Notes: generated by a model from the sequence alone, not told the origin. A stretch of 64,000 nt of DNA from Palsa-892 sp963751615 (GCA_963751615.1 CAVVVG010000005.1:1550001-1614000), one strand, 5' to 3'. Shown: positions 25,980 to 35,085, numbered from the stretch's first letter. Program-made: numbers and translations.

Positions 25980-26871
25980 GATCCGTGAGCAGTTCGAGTA
26001 GGACCGCGTGCCTTACCTTACCATCGAGAATCACGACACCTTCGACACCGTGATCGAGCGCGTCGATGCAGGTTTCGACTTTGGGGATCATGCCGCCTGA
26101 AATAGTTCCATCGGCGATCAATCGGCGCGCATCGGAAAGCGTCAGCTCTTTTATGAGCTTGTTGTCTTTATCAATCACGCCCGGCACGTCGGTTAGCAGC
26201 AAGAGACGCTTGGCTTTCACTGCGCCCGCAATGGCGCCTGCGAAAGTGTCAGCGTTGACATTGAACGTGCCACCTTCGACGCCCGCTGCAACCGGCGCAA
26301 GGACTGGTATCAGTTCGCGTCCGAGAATTTGGTCGAGCACCGTCGTGTCGACTTTCGCAGGTTCGCCGACGAAGCCAAGGTCCACGATCTTTTCAATGCT
26401 GGAACCGGGATCTGCTAGGGCGCGCGTCAGTTTCCTCGCGAGCACCATATTTCCGTCCTTGCCACACAGCCCGACGGCCCGTCCGCCCGCCTCATTAATG
26501 TATCCGACAATCTGCTTGTTGATCGAACCCGCAAGAACCATCTCGACAATTTCGACAGTGGCAGCGTCCGTTACCCGCAGTCCGGCGGAGAATTCGGATT
26601 TGATTCCGAGGCGCTTAAGCATGTCACCAATTTGTGGGCCGCCCCCATGTACAACGACTGGGTTCACGCCCGACTGTTCCAATAACACAATGTCTTGTGC
26701 GAAATCGCGCGCGGCCTGCTCGTCGCCCATGGCATGGCCGCCATATTTCACCACGACAATTTCGTCGTCGTAGCGCTGCATATGTGGCAGGGCCTGCACG
26801 AGAACGCGCGCTTGGGCGAGCGCGTCGGCCGGTATGTCGGCGGAAGGATTCCTGGGTGTTTTCGTGTTCAT
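25951..26871 (-). CDS. argB: Acetylglutamate kinase
   Basis: A 306-residue amino-acid kinase that phosphorylates N-acetylglutamate, the second step of arginine synthesis. Motifs: VVKYGGHAMGDE at the N-terminus, VVHGGGPQIGDML, and FNVNADTFAGAIAGAV for the nucleotide site. The N-terminal extension before residue 35 is typical of arginine-inhibited hexameric enzymes, so feedback inhibition by arginine is likely. argD and argF are at the other end of the window. A plus-strand membrane protein gene separates it from engB. Confidence 0.96.
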   Translation of the reverse strand: MNTKTPRNPSADIPADALAQARVLVQALPHMQRYDDEIVVVKYGGHAMGDEQAARDFAQDIVLLEQSGVNPVVVHGGGPQIGDMLKRLGIKSEFSAGLRVTDAATVEIVEMVLAGSINKQIVGYINEAGGRAVGLCGKDGNMVLARKLTRALADPGSSIEKIVDLGFVGEPAKVDTTVLDQILGRELIPVLAPVAAGVEGGTFNVNADTFAGAIAGAVKAKRLLLLTDVPGVIDKDNKLIKELTLSDARRLIADGTISGGMIPKVETCIDALDHGVEGVVILDGKVRHAVLLELLTDHGAGTLIHR

Positions 26872-27075
26872 TTGGCGTTCAGACGCTCTCTTCTAGAGAT
26901 TCGTCTCGGGGAACGGAAGAGGAGTCTCGGAAAGCCTCTGTGGAATGGAAAATCGGCGGATTAGGCGGGGAATACCAGATCCGCGAGAAACCTTCGATCG
27001 CAGGGCTTCCAGTCGTAACTCCCGAGCGCTTCAAATGAAACTGCCGGCCTGTCCCGGCCTCTACGGAATTATGCC

Positions 27076-28728
27076 ATGTCTTCAATAAGACTCGACGCTC
27101 AGATCGCCCGCCCCCGCCAGGACTTCGGCGTACGTTCGATTGCTATTTTATTTGTCATCCTCTCAGCCGTCATTTCAATTCCAGTTCTGACGCACAATTT
27201 GCCGCCACTTTCGGATTACGTGAATCATCTCGCGCGGATGCATGTGATCGATGCGGTGGATAGCGACCCATATCTCGCGAAATTCTATGAGATTCAGTGG
27301 CAGATCATTCCGAACCTAATCATGGATCTGATCGTGCCGAGGCTCGCGCACGTAATGAACATTTATCTCGCGGGACAACTCTTCTTGGTTTCGATTTTCA
27401 TCGTGACATTATCGGGTACGCTCGTACTAAATCGTGCACTTTCGGGTCGTTGGTCGGTGCTGCCGCTGGTTGCTGCGCCGCTGCTCTATAACAATATCCT
27501 ACTTATTGGAGTGATGAATTACCTATTTGGCGTCGGCCTAGTTCTTTGGGCGCTTGCGGCATGGGTGAACCTACGGGATCGGGCGTGGCCTTGGCGAATG
27601 ACGGTGTCAGCTGCGTTCGTTGTAGCTCTTTTCTTCTGCCATCTCGTAGCCGTTGGACTTTACGGCCTCGGCTTGCTGGCATTCGAATTGCATCGCTTAT
27701 GGACAATGCGCGAGCTATCCTCTCGTATTCGTTTGCTCGACTTCTGCGCGGCAGGAATTCCTTTCTTTCCGGTTGTTCCACTCTTGCTCTCAAGCCCGAC
27801 CATAGGTCTCATGCAAAGTTTAAGCTGGGAGCCGACCGGGAAGATCGACGGGCTCTTCTATATTTTTAGCGTTTATTACGAACTCATCGCGTTTCTGCTG
27901 ATTGGTTTCGCCACATTAGCGTTAATCTGGGCTGTTCGCCGCAAAGCGGTGCGCTTTCATCCGATGGGTTGGCTGCTGCTCGGAATCGGCGGCGCGGTTT
28001 ATCTTGTGATGCCACGCGTCTTTTTCGCAACCTACGAGGCCGATCATCGTATACCGCTCGGTCTTGCTTTTGTGCTGCTCGCCTGTCTCGATCTCGAGTT
28101 GCGCCACCGCATATTGCGTTACCGATTCGTAGCCATTCTGATCGCACTTGTTGCGGTTCGTGTGGCCGAGGTGCAGATCACCTGGAACGGGCTTTCGCCC
28201 GCTGTTCAATCAGTTGGCACGTCCGTTCAGGAAATTGAACCGGGGGCATCGGTGCTTGTCGCTTATGCCGACCCTCGCGGCGGCGATGATGTTCGTGACC
28301 TGGGACTCGTGCATGCGGCCTGTATTGCAATGATTGAGCGTTCCGCAATGGTGACAACGGCATTCACCGTCCCAGGAAAGCAAATCCTGCGTGTGCGCGA
28401 GGAATATAGCGGCCGTGCCGACACCGAAGACGGAACGCCGCCAACGGTTGAGCAGTTGCTGGTTGTGGCCGAAAAACCACAGATTCAGAATGCCAACTAT
28501 TGGGAGCATTGGACCACACAATACGACTACGTTTACGTGCTGTTTACCAAACCTGACGCGGAAAATCCCGACCCGGTTCACTTGCGGCTCGTCTTTGAGG
28601 GCCAGCGCTTTCAACTCTATCGGACGGCGCAGTCGACCACGACCATGGCGGCGACTGCGGCCATCAATAGCCAGCAAAAGCCGCATGACGCCGTGAAGGA
28701 CGGGGGAAATGACGGCGAGAAGCGCTAG
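27076..28728 (+). CDS. Polytopic membrane protein, GT-C glycosyltransferase-like
   Basis: A 550-residue protein with roughly ten or more predicted membrane segments (first at about residues 17-36) and a soluble C-terminal part from about residue 380. Early in the first periplasmic loop is PLSDYVNHLARMHVID; an acidic residue followed by His in this loop is typical of GT-C enzymes that use lipid-linked sugars. The function is otherwise unrecognised. It is on the plus strand between argB and engB, two minus-strand genes usually adjacent in this order of bacteria, so it is an insertion relative to the common arrangement. The 200 bases before it show no other gene. Confidence 0.7.
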   Translation: MSSIRLDAQIARPRQDFGVRSIAILFVILSAVISIPVLTHNLPPLSDYVNHLARMHVIDAVDSDPYLAKFYEIQWQIIPNLIMDLIVPRLAHVMNIYLAGQLFLVSIFIVTLSGTLVLNRALSGRWSVLPLVAAPLLYNNILLIGVMNYLFGVGLVLWALAAWVNLRDRAWPWRMTVSAAFVVALFFCHLVAVGLYGLGLLAFELHRLWTMRELSSRIRLLDFCAAGIPFFPVVPLLLSSPTIGLMQSLSWEPTGKIDGLFYIFSVYYELIAFLLIGFATLALIWAVRRKAVRFHPMGWLLLGIGGAVYLVMPRVFFATYEADHRIPLGLAFVLLACLDLELRHRILRYRFVAILIALVAVRVAEVQITWNGLSPAVQSVGTSVQEIEPGASVLVAYADPRGGDDVRDLGLVHAACIAMIERSAMVTTAFTVPGKQILRVREEYSGRADTEDGTPPTVEQLLVVAEKPQIQNANYWEHWTTQYDYVYVLFTKPDAENPDPVHLRLVFEGQRFQLYRTAQSTTTMAATAAINSQQKPHDAVKDGGNDGEKR

Positions 28729-28741
28729 TCTGGGAACAGAC

Positions 28742-29401
28742 TTAAACGTCCGCTCCTCGCTCATGCAGCAGCCTTGCAATGGCGCCGCGCAGTTCCGCGA
28801 TGCCAGTAATGTCGAACGAAGAAACGGGAAAAACCGTTGGGAATGCCGCCGGACGCTTCTTGATCGCTGCTTCCGTCTCGGCGATACGTGCTTCACCATA
28901 CATCGGCTTCGTCGCATCGATTTTTGTCAGTACGATCGCGTAGCTCACCGCAGCGCGGTCCAGAAAGCCGAGCACCTCGCGGTCCTGCGGTTTCAGCCCG
29001 TGGCGGGAATCGATGAGCACGAACACACGCGCGAGGTTCGCGCGCCTGCATAAATAATCATGCACCAGCCCGGTCCATTGGTCGACTTTGTCGCGCGCTG
29101 CGGCCGCGAAGCCATATCCAGGGAGGTCGGCAAGGACGAGATCTCCGCCGCCTTGGAAAAAATTGATTTGTTGTGTTCGGCCGGGTGTCTTGGAAACGCG
29201 TGCAAGCGCCTTTCTTCCTGTAAGTGCATTTACAAGACTTGATTTGCCGACATTCGAGCGGCCGGCAAAAGCGATCTCGAGTCCTTTTGGCATCGGAAGC
29301 GATTGGAAGGAACCGGCTCCAGCGGCGAAATACCAATTTGCCGCAAAAAGTTTTTTGCCAATCTCAATTTCGTGTCTGGTAACAGGAGTCGCGTTCGGCA
29401 T
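28742..29401 (-). CDS. engB: Ribosome biogenesis GTPase EngB (YsxC/YihA)
   Basis: A 219-residue GTPase needed for large-subunit assembly. G-motifs: GRSNVGKSSL (G1), SKTPGRTQ (G2), DLPGYGFA (G3), TKID (G4), and SSFDITGI (G5). The frame is open to 29665 but that part lies over the end of yidC in another frame; the Met at 29401 gives normal length. It is 20 bases downstream of yidC in the rpmH-rnpA-yidC-engB run. Confidence 0.94.
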   Translation of the reverse strand: MPNATPVTRHEIEIGKKLFAANWYFAAGAGSFQSLPMPKGLEIAFAGRSNVGKSSLVNALTGRKALARVSKTPGRTQQINFFQGGGDLVLADLPGYGFAAAARDKVDQWTGLVHDYLCRRANLARVFVLIDSRHGLKPQDREVLGFLDRAAVSYAIVLTKIDATKPMYGEARIAETEAAIKKRPAAFPTVFPVSSFDITGIAELRGAIARLLHERGADV

Positions 29402-29421
29402 CGGATTTCGCGAGGCTACCG

Positions 29422-31242
29422 CTAACTTGATGGCTGCTTTCGTCTGAATAACGCTTTCAAATTGCCGAATAGTTCGATCTTGGCGCCGTTCCTCTTCATG
29501 ATGACGCCCTGTTGCAATACCGAGAGCGTATTGTTCCACGCCCAATAAATCACAAGACCGGCGGAAAATGTCGACAGCATAAAGGTGAAGATCAACGGCA
29601 TCCAGTCGAAGATCATTTTTTGCGTCGGATCGGGCGGAGCGGGATTCATCTTCATTTGTACCCACATCGTGATGCCCATAATCACGGGCCAGATTCCGAG
29701 ATGCAAATAAGCACCGATGATGGGAAGCACAGTCGGATCATAAGGAATGAGCCCGAACAGCGTGAATATATTCGAGGGATCTGGTGCCGATAAATCCTTG
29801 ATCCAACCGTAAAACGGAGCATGCCGCATTTCAATTGTGACGAACAGCACCTTGTAGAGAGCGAAGAAGACTGGAATTTGAATCACGATCGGTAGGCAGC
29901 CCGCCAATGGATTGATCTTTTCTTTCTTGTAGAGATCCATCAGCAACTGCTGCTGCTTCACCTTGTCATCCGGATACTGTTCGCGGATCGAGGTCATTGC
30001 CGGCTGCACCATCTTCATCTTTGCCATCGACGCATAGGATTTATTGGCGAGCGGGAAAAATACGGCCTTCACGAGCACAGTGACCAGCAGAATTGCGAGA
30101 CCGAAATTGCCGAGCAGCTTGTAGAAATAGTCCATCACTTTAAAGAGCGGTTTGGTGATGAAGTAGAACCAGCCCCAATCGATCAGGAGATCGAAACGCT
30201 TCACGCCGAGATCACGCTCGTAACCTTCGACAAGCGCCACCTCTTTCGCGCCTGCAAACAGACGGGTTTGTGCTGAAACGGAAGCGTCTGGCGCAATATT
30301 GACGGCATCGCGCAAAAAATCGGCTTGATACGTTTTGATCGTACCGGCGTCGGCTGACGAAAATCGCCCTTGCATCGTGGCGGACTGGTCCGGAATGAGA
30401 GTGGCGGCCCAATATTTATCGGTGATGCCAAGCCAGCCGCCAGTCGACTTGACAGGCTCCATGGGTTTCTCAACGTCTTTATAAGAAGGCTCATACAGTT
30501 TGCCGTCGCCAAGCACCCCGACGGGACCTTCGTGTAAAATGTAATAGCCCTGAACTTGCGGCAGCCCGTGCCGTGAGATGAGGCCGTATCCGTGCAACGT
30601 CACGGGGTTACCGGTCTTGTTTTCGACTTCATCGGTCAGCGTGAACATATATTCGCGGTCAATCGCGATCGTGCGTTTGAATAGGAGTCCATCGCCATTG
30701 TCCCACGTCAAGACGAGCGGGCGGTCGGAGGTGAGAGGCGCGTTGTTTGTGGCGGACCACACGGTATCCGCATTGGGCAGTTTCGCATTCGTACCGGTAC
30801 CATTAATCCATCCAAATTCAGCGTAGAAAGGCTCCGGGCTGCCGGATGGTGAAAGCAGAACGATATTTGGGCTGTTCGGATCGACGGTCTCGCGATAGGC
30901 GAGGAGAGCGACGTCGTCGATACGGGCTCCTTTCAGCGCGATGGAACCGCGGACGCGCGGAGATTCGATCGCAATGCGCGGCGAGGAGGCAAGAGTAGCT
31001 TGGCGGGTCAGAGTTCCCGGTTTGTCTAAAGTGGTTTTCGGCGCGCCTGGCGTCGCGCTCGGAGTCGCGGGGGATGGCGTCGAACCTGGTTGTTGAGGTT
31101 GCTGCTGTGCTTGTTGCTGTTGCGCAAGTTTCTGCGCTTCCTTTTGTCTTTCCATCTGCGGGATGCCAATGAGAAATTGCCAGCCAACGAGAACGACCAC
31201 CGAGAGGCCGATCGCGAGCATCATGTTGCGATTATCGTTCAC
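29422..31242 (-). CDS. yidC: Membrane protein insertase YidC
   Basis: A 606-residue insertase. It has an N-terminal membrane helix (MLAIGLSVVVLVGWQFLIGI), a low-complexity Gln/Pro/Ala/Thr linker (residues about 35-75), a periplasmic beta domain, and the conserved membrane core starting near residue 365 (YFYKLLGNFGLAILLVTVLV). It inserts and folds inner-membrane proteins, alone or with Sec; the SRP RNA gene ffs is in the same window. rnpA precedes it by 11 bases on the same strand. Ends in TAG. Confidence 0.96.
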   Translation of the reverse strand: MNDNRNMMLAIGLSVVVLVGWQFLIGIPQMERQKEAQKLAQQQQAQQQPQQPGSTPSPATPSATPGAPKTTLDKPGTLTRQATLASSPRIAIESPRVRGSIALKGARIDDVALLAYRETVDPNSPNIVLLSPSGSPEPFYAEFGWINGTGTNAKLPNADTVWSATNNAPLTSDRPLVLTWDNGDGLLFKRTIAIDREYMFTLTDEVENKTGNPVTLHGYGLISRHGLPQVQGYYILHEGPVGVLGDGKLYEPSYKDVEKPMEPVKSTGGWLGITDKYWAATLIPDQSATMQGRFSSADAGTIKTYQADFLRDAVNIAPDASVSAQTRLFAGAKEVALVEGYERDLGVKRFDLLIDWGWFYFITKPLFKVMDYFYKLLGNFGLAILLVTVLVKAVFFPLANKSYASMAKMKMVQPAMTSIREQYPDDKVKQQQLLMDLYKKEKINPLAGCLPIVIQIPVFFALYKVLFVTIEMRHAPFYGWIKDLSAPDPSNIFTLFGLIPYDPTVLPIIGAYLHLGIWPVIMGITMWVQMKMNPAPPDPTQKMIFDWMPLIFTFMLSTFSAGLVIYWAWNNTLSVLQQGVIMKRNGAKIELFGNLKALFRRKQPSS

Positions 31243-31253
31243 TGCTTTCTCCG

Positions 31254-31580
31254 TCAGCTCGCTGTATGCAAACGCTTGAAAGCCCGTTCGAGATTACTCA
31301 CGAGGCTCGTAAAGGGCATCGATATCGCCTCGCGGCGCGCGATCAACACATAATCGAAACCCGGGCGCATCTTATCACTTATTGCCCACAAGGCGGCCCG
31401 CAAGCGGCGGCGAATGCGATTGCGTTCGACCGCATTCCCTGCCTTCTTCGTGACGGTGAAGCCAACGCGCGGCGCGCGTCTATCGTTTCGTTTTCTCGCC
31501 TGCATGAGAAATGGCCCCGCCGGCGTGCGCAATCCATCGCGGGCGGCGAGGAAATCCGCTCGTCTCGTCAGGCGGTCCAT
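31254..31580 (-). CDS. rnpA: Ribonuclease P protein component
   Basis: A 108-residue basic protein, the protein partner of RNase P RNA in removing 5' leaders from tRNA precursors. The RNR motif is seen as AVERNRIRRRLRAALW, preceded by RVGFTVTKKAGN. Order and spacing (27 bases after rpmH) are as in nearly all bacteria. Confidence 0.95.
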   Translation of the reverse strand: MDRLTRRADFLAARDGLRTPAGPFLMQARKRNDRRAPRVGFTVTKKAGNAVERNRIRRRLRAALWAISDKMRPGFDYVLIARREAISMPFTSLVSNLERAFKRLHTAS

Positions 31581-31607
31581 GATGATAGCGAGGCTCGCGC
31601 CAAATCT

Positions 31608-31742
31608 TCAGGCCGAAAGCCGCTTACGGCCGCGTGCACGGCGCGCAGAAAGCACTCTACGTCCACCTTTGGTCGCCATGCGCGAGCGAAATCCATGCCT
31701 GCGCTTGCGGACGAGCTTGCTCGGTTGATACGTCCGTTTCAC
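31608..31742 (-). CDS. rpmH: 50S ribosomal protein L34
   Basis: A 44-codon gene starting with GTG (VKRTYQPSKLVRKRRHGF) and ending RARGRKRLSA, the standard L34 length and sequence. GGAG lies 7 bases upstream of the GTG. It is the first gene of rpmH-rnpA-yidC-engB and has a strong promoter at 31767-31795. Confidence 0.96.
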   Translation of the reverse strand: MKRTYQPSKLVRKRRHGFRSRMATKGGRRVLSARRARGRKRLSA

Positions 31743-31766
31743 GTTTTTTCTCCGGGTTTGCGGCGC

Positions 31767-31795
31767 ATATAAGGGCCGGGGGGCCTCTACGTCAA
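31767..31795 (-). promoter_or_regulatory. rpmH promoter
   Basis: On the minus strand TTGACG (31790-31795) and TTATAT (31767-31772) are spaced by exactly 17 bases, a near-consensus sigma-70 promoter. Transcription would begin near 31760, giving a leader of about 18 bases before the rpmH GTG. Confidence 0.75.
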
Positions 31796-31877
31796 TGCAA
31801 GGCGCGCCCATTTGACGCATCGTTTTGACTCATTCATGTAGAATTTAGATGCGGATTGACGCTCTTGTGAGTACGGC

Positions 31878-31894
31878 GCACGATTCAATCGTGC
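31878..31894. repeat. 17-bp perfect palindrome before the histidine kinase gene
   Basis: GCACGATT-C-AATCGTGC is a perfect 8-base inverted repeat around one base, 41 bases before the ATG of the kinase and about 80 bases behind the rpmH promoter. The single-base centre cannot form a hairpin loop, so a dimeric DNA-binding protein site is more likely than a terminator. It contains one GANTC (GATTC). Confidence 0.5.
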
Positions 31895-31935
31895 AATTAA
31901 TTGAGCGGCTTCGAAGGCTGATCTAGACGAACTTT

Positions 31936-33414
31936 ATGACGGAAAGTCCCTCCAATCCCAGGAATGAGTCCGGAAAAATGCCCCGGCGCTGGCGGCTGGG
32001 TCTGTCGGGCAAGCTGCTATTGTTGACCATTCTGTTTGTGACGATGGCGGAAATCCTTATCTACGTGCCTTCGATCGCAAGCTATCGCTTGATGTGGCTA
32101 TCCGACCGGCTCGCCGCTGCACGTACCGCTGTACTTGTGCTCTACGCCGCGCCGAATGGGATGGTTTCCGAGGAACTACGCAAGCAATTGCTCGCAAGCG
32201 TTGGCGCCAAGGCGGTTGCGTTGAAAATGGGAAACAAACGTCTGCCACTCGCGCTCGACGATATGCCGCCGCATATCGATCATGAAGTCGATATGCGCGA
32301 TCTCTCCATGCTGCATTCGACCCTAGACGCTTTCGACACAATGCTGGGTAAGGGCAACGAAGTGCTACGTGTTGTCGGGGAAGCCCCGATGAGCGGAGAA
32401 TTCGTCGAGATCGTGATCGATGAAAAGCCTTTGCGCCGGGCGATGTGGAAATACTCTGGTAACATTCTTCTAATCTCGCTTGCGATCTCCGCGATTAGTG
32501 CCATGCTCGTTTATCTGAGCCTGACGTGGCTTTTTGTCCGGCCACTACGCCGGCTAACTGCGAGCATGGTTGATTTCGGCGCGGATCCCGAAAATCCAGC
32601 GCGCATCGTGGCGCCCTCAGGCCGCTCAGACGAAATTGGCATCGCGGAATGCCAACTTGCGATAATGCAGACAGAACTGTCGCAGACGCTGCAACAGAAA
32701 AATCGTCTAGCTGCGCTTGGTCTCGCGGTTTCCAAGATCAATCACGATTTGCGGAATTTGCTAGCTTCGGTCCAGCTTCTGTCCGATCGTCTGACCGGCG
32801 TTGCCGATCCGCGCGTGCGCAGTCTCGCGCCCAAACTTATGGCCGCACTCGATCGCGCAATTTCCTACTGCGAGCAGACGCTCGCCTTCGGCAAGGCACA
32901 GGAGGCGGCGCCCGATCGCCGGCTCGTCGATGTTGCTCAGTTGCTGGAAGAAGTCCGTGAGACGATCGGGCTCGGGCCCGATGCGGCCATCGGCTGGGTT
33001 CCTTCGGTTGAGCGCGAACTGCAGGTCGACGCGGATCCCGACCAGCTGTTACGCGCGCTTTTGAACCTTGCTCGAAACAGCAAGCAGGCCCTCGAGTTGC
33101 GCGCGCCCAATGACCCGAAACGCGATCAGATCCGCATCATCGGCCGGCGCGAGGGAAGTGTGGTCGTTTTACAGGTCGCCGATACAGGCGCCGGCGTGCC
33201 GGGGCGCGCTCGCATGCATCTCTTCGAGCCATTTCACGGTTCTACGCGCCGCGGTGGCACGGGCCTTGGCCTCGCCATTGCAGCCGAACTAATCCACGCA
33301 CATGGCGGCGAGATTCGGCTTCTCGATGGCACGATTGGTGCGGCATTTCGCATTACAATTCCTGATCGACCCGTCGCGCTGAACGAGCGGCGGGCCGAAC
33401 GCGTCCGTGCCTGA
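31936..33414 (+). CDS. Orphan sensor histidine kinase
   Basis: A 492-residue membrane kinase. Membrane segments at about residues 27-47 and 174-200 enclose a sensor region of about 125 residues of unknown ligand; a HAMP-like linker follows (FVRPLRRLTASM). The phospho-acceptor is H270 in SKINHDLRNLLASV, an HDLRN rather than the common HELRT. The ATPase part shows LARNSKQALE (N box), VADTGAGVPG (G1) and GTGLGLAIAAEL (G2). No response regulator is adjacent; the next gene is a type III polyketide synthase 25 bases on, so it may act on that pathway or pair with a distant regulator. Confidence 0.88.
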   Translation: MTESPSNPRNESGKMPRRWRLGLSGKLLLLTILFVTMAEILIYVPSIASYRLMWLSDRLAAARTAVLVLYAAPNGMVSEELRKQLLASVGAKAVALKMGNKRLPLALDDMPPHIDHEVDMRDLSMLHSTLDAFDTMLGKGNEVLRVVGEAPMSGEFVEIVIDEKPLRRAMWKYSGNILLISLAISAISAMLVYLSLTWLFVRPLRRLTASMVDFGADPENPARIVAPSGRSDEIGIAECQLAIMQTELSQTLQQKNRLAALGLAVSKINHDLRNLLASVQLLSDRLTGVADPRVRSLAPKLMAALDRAISYCEQTLAFGKAQEAAPDRRLVDVAQLLEEVRETIGLGPDAAIGWVPSVERELQVDADPDQLLRALLNLARNSKQALELRAPNDPKRDQIRIIGRREGSVVVLQVADTGAGVPGRARMHLFEPFHGSTRRGGTGLGLAIAAELIHAHGGEIRLLDGTIGAAFRITIPDRPVALNERRAERVRA

Positions 33415-33439
33415 AGCCGGTCAGACGGCATCGTGTCTC

Positions 33440-34495
33440 ATGCGCGATGTCTCTCTTCTCTCCATTGCGACGGCTACTCCTGAGCATATAGTTGAGCAAA
33501 GCGACGTGGAAAAAATTGCCGCCCACGTGTTTCCCGAGCTGTTTAATCACTATCCAATGATGATTGATATTTTCCGGAACTCCGGAATCGAACGGCGTCG
33601 CGTTGTACGTCCGATGTCGTGGTACTTAGAGCCGCGCGATTGGAGCGATCGCTCCAAAGTGTTTCACGAAGATGGGCTGAGGCTTTTCGAGCGGGCGGCG
33701 AGTGCGGCCATCGAGCGTGCAGGGTTGCGGTCGGATGCGATCGATACGGTGGTGACAATTTGTTCGAGTGGCATCGCGACACCGAGCCTGGAAGCGCGCG
33801 CGATGAAGAATCTTAGATTCCGTTCCGACGTGCGGCGCGTACCAGTCTTCGGCCTGGGCTGCGGCGGTGGGGTCAGCGGACTCGGCCTTGCTTCGCAATT
33901 GGCTGCGAGCGAACCAGGCAAGAATGTGCTCGTTGTGACGATCGAGCTTTGCTCACTCGCTTTCCGTATCGACCGAGGCACGAAAGAGGATGCGGTGGCG
34001 AGCGCCCTGTTCTCGGATGGGGCGGCGGCTATTGTCCTGCGCGCTGAATCAGGTTTGGGACTCGCGACCGTCCGCGGTTCGGCGGAATACACATGGCCTG
34101 ACACGATCGATGTGATGGGTTGGATTTTCGACCCGGTTGGCTTTGGCGTGGTGCTCTCGCGCTCCGTGCCTATTTTTGTTGAACGCCGCTTTCCGCCAGT
34201 CGCGAAGAAACTTTTGCACGCTGTCGGTCTCGTGCACGAAAATATCGGCCGTTACGTCTGTCATCCTGGCGGTGGGCGTGTGGTCGATGCGCTCGAGGGA
34301 GCGCTTAAATTAGAACGCGGCTCGCTCGACCACGAGCGCGACGTACTTCGCGAATATGGGAATATGTCAGCGCCGACGGTACTATTCGCGCTTGAGCGCG
34401 TGCTTAAGTCGCGGCCCACGGGGATAATTGCTCTTTCCGCACTCGGCCCCGGTTTTACCGCGAGTCTTGTCGCGCTCGAATCCGCTCATGCCTGA
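33440..34495 (+). CDS. Type III polyketide synthase (chalcone-synthase-like)
   Basis: A 351-residue thiolase-fold enzyme. The type III PKS triad is in place: C141 in GLGCGGGVSGL, H275 in CHPGGGR, and N308 in GNMSAPT. C-terminal GFTASLVALE closes the fold. Such enzymes extend acyl-CoA starters with malonyl-CoA to alkylpyrones, alkylresorcinols or phloroglucinols; the product here cannot be read. The next gene, overlapping by 8 bases, is a small membrane methyltransferase-like protein, as in the bpsA-bpsB pair of Bacillus, where the partner methylates alkylpyrones. GTG 33407 is an alternative start that would overlap the kinase gene. Confidence 0.9.
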   Translation: MRDVSLLSIATATPEHIVEQSDVEKIAAHVFPELFNHYPMMIDIFRNSGIERRRVVRPMSWYLEPRDWSDRSKVFHEDGLRLFERAASAAIERAGLRSDAIDTVVTICSSGIATPSLEARAMKNLRFRSDVRRVPVFGLGCGGGVSGLGLASQLAASEPGKNVLVVTIELCSLAFRIDRGTKEDAVASALFSDGAAAIVLRAESGLGLATVRGSAEYTWPDTIDVMGWIFDPVGFGVVLSRSVPIFVERRFPPVAKKLLHAVGLVHENIGRYVCHPGGGRVVDALEGALKLERGSLDHERDVLREYGNMSAPTVLFALERVLKSRPTGIIALSALGPGFTASLVALESAHA

Positions 34496-34988
34496 GGCGC
34501 TTCCCGTTCTCGCATTCGTGACGCTACAGCGGTTGGCGGAGCTTTGTCTTTCCGCGAGCAATAGCGCACGACTGCGCGCCAAAGGCGCCATCGAATTCGG
34601 CGCCAGTCATTATCCGCTCATGGTCGCGCTGCATGCGTTATGGCTTGCGGGTTTGTGGCTTCTAGCTTGGCCATTGCAAGCAAACTGGATTTTGATTGCG
34701 GTCTACGCGGTGCTTCAGATTTTCCGCATCTGGGTGATCGCGACACTAGGCGGCCGGTGGACGACTCGCATCATCGTTTTGCCCGACGCACCTCTTGTAG
34801 TTGCGGGCCCTTATCGATTTGTGAAACACCCGAACTACGTCGTGGTGGCCCTCGAAATCGCACTTCTGCCGCTCGCCTTTGGCCTTGTCTTTTATGCCGT
34901 GATTTTCTCCGTGGCGAATGCGGCGTTGTTATTTTGGCGCATCCGTATCGAGGACCGCGCGCTTGCAAATGCGGGAGGGGCTGTGTAG
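34488..34988 (+). CDS. Isoprenylcysteine carboxyl methyltransferase-like membrane protein
   Basis: A 166-residue membrane protein with about four to five hydrophobic segments. The C-terminal half has the ICMT-type SAM-binding features GPYRFVKHPNYVVVALEIAL and a terminal RIRIEDRAL. The ATG overlaps the end of the PKS gene by 8 bases, so the two are co-translated. By analogy with BpsB it probably O-methylates the polyketide made by the PKS, giving a lipophilic methyl ether. It does not need an isoprenylated protein substrate. Confidence 0.8.
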   Translation: MPEALPVLAFVTLQRLAELCLSASNSARLRAKGAIEFGASHYPLMVALHALWLAGLWLLAWPLQANWILIAVYAVLQIFRIWVIATLGGRWTTRIIVLPDAPLVVAGPYRFVKHPNYVVVALEIALLPLAFGLVFYAVIFSVANAALLFWRIRIEDRALANAGGAV

Positions 34989-35008
34989 GTGTCCGGCCTC
35001 TCTGGAGA

Positions 35009-35085
35009 GCGCCCGTAGCTCAGCTGGATAGAGCACCAGACTACGAATCTGGGGGTCAGGAGTTCGAATCTCTTCGGGCGCGCCA
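35009..35085 (+). tRNA. tRNA-Arg (anticodon ACG)
   Basis: A 77-base tRNA with encoded CCA. The acceptor stem is GCGCCCG (35009-35015) with CGGGCGC (35075-35081), discriminator G, then CCA. The anticodon stem CCAGA/TCTGG encloses the loop CTACGAA, anticodon ACG (read as ICG). The T arm has GTTCGAATC. The glycan locus starts about 140 bases downstream, a common insertion position for islands. Confidence 0.97.

Noticed and set aside
27884..28209. Overlapping ORFs inside the GT-C-like gene
   Set aside because: Shadow frames of the long membrane protein; no starts or family features.
35051..35085. tRNA-Arg 3' end as a phage attachment site
   Set aside because: No integrase gene and no second copy of the tRNA end could be found by eye near the right edge of the glycan locus.
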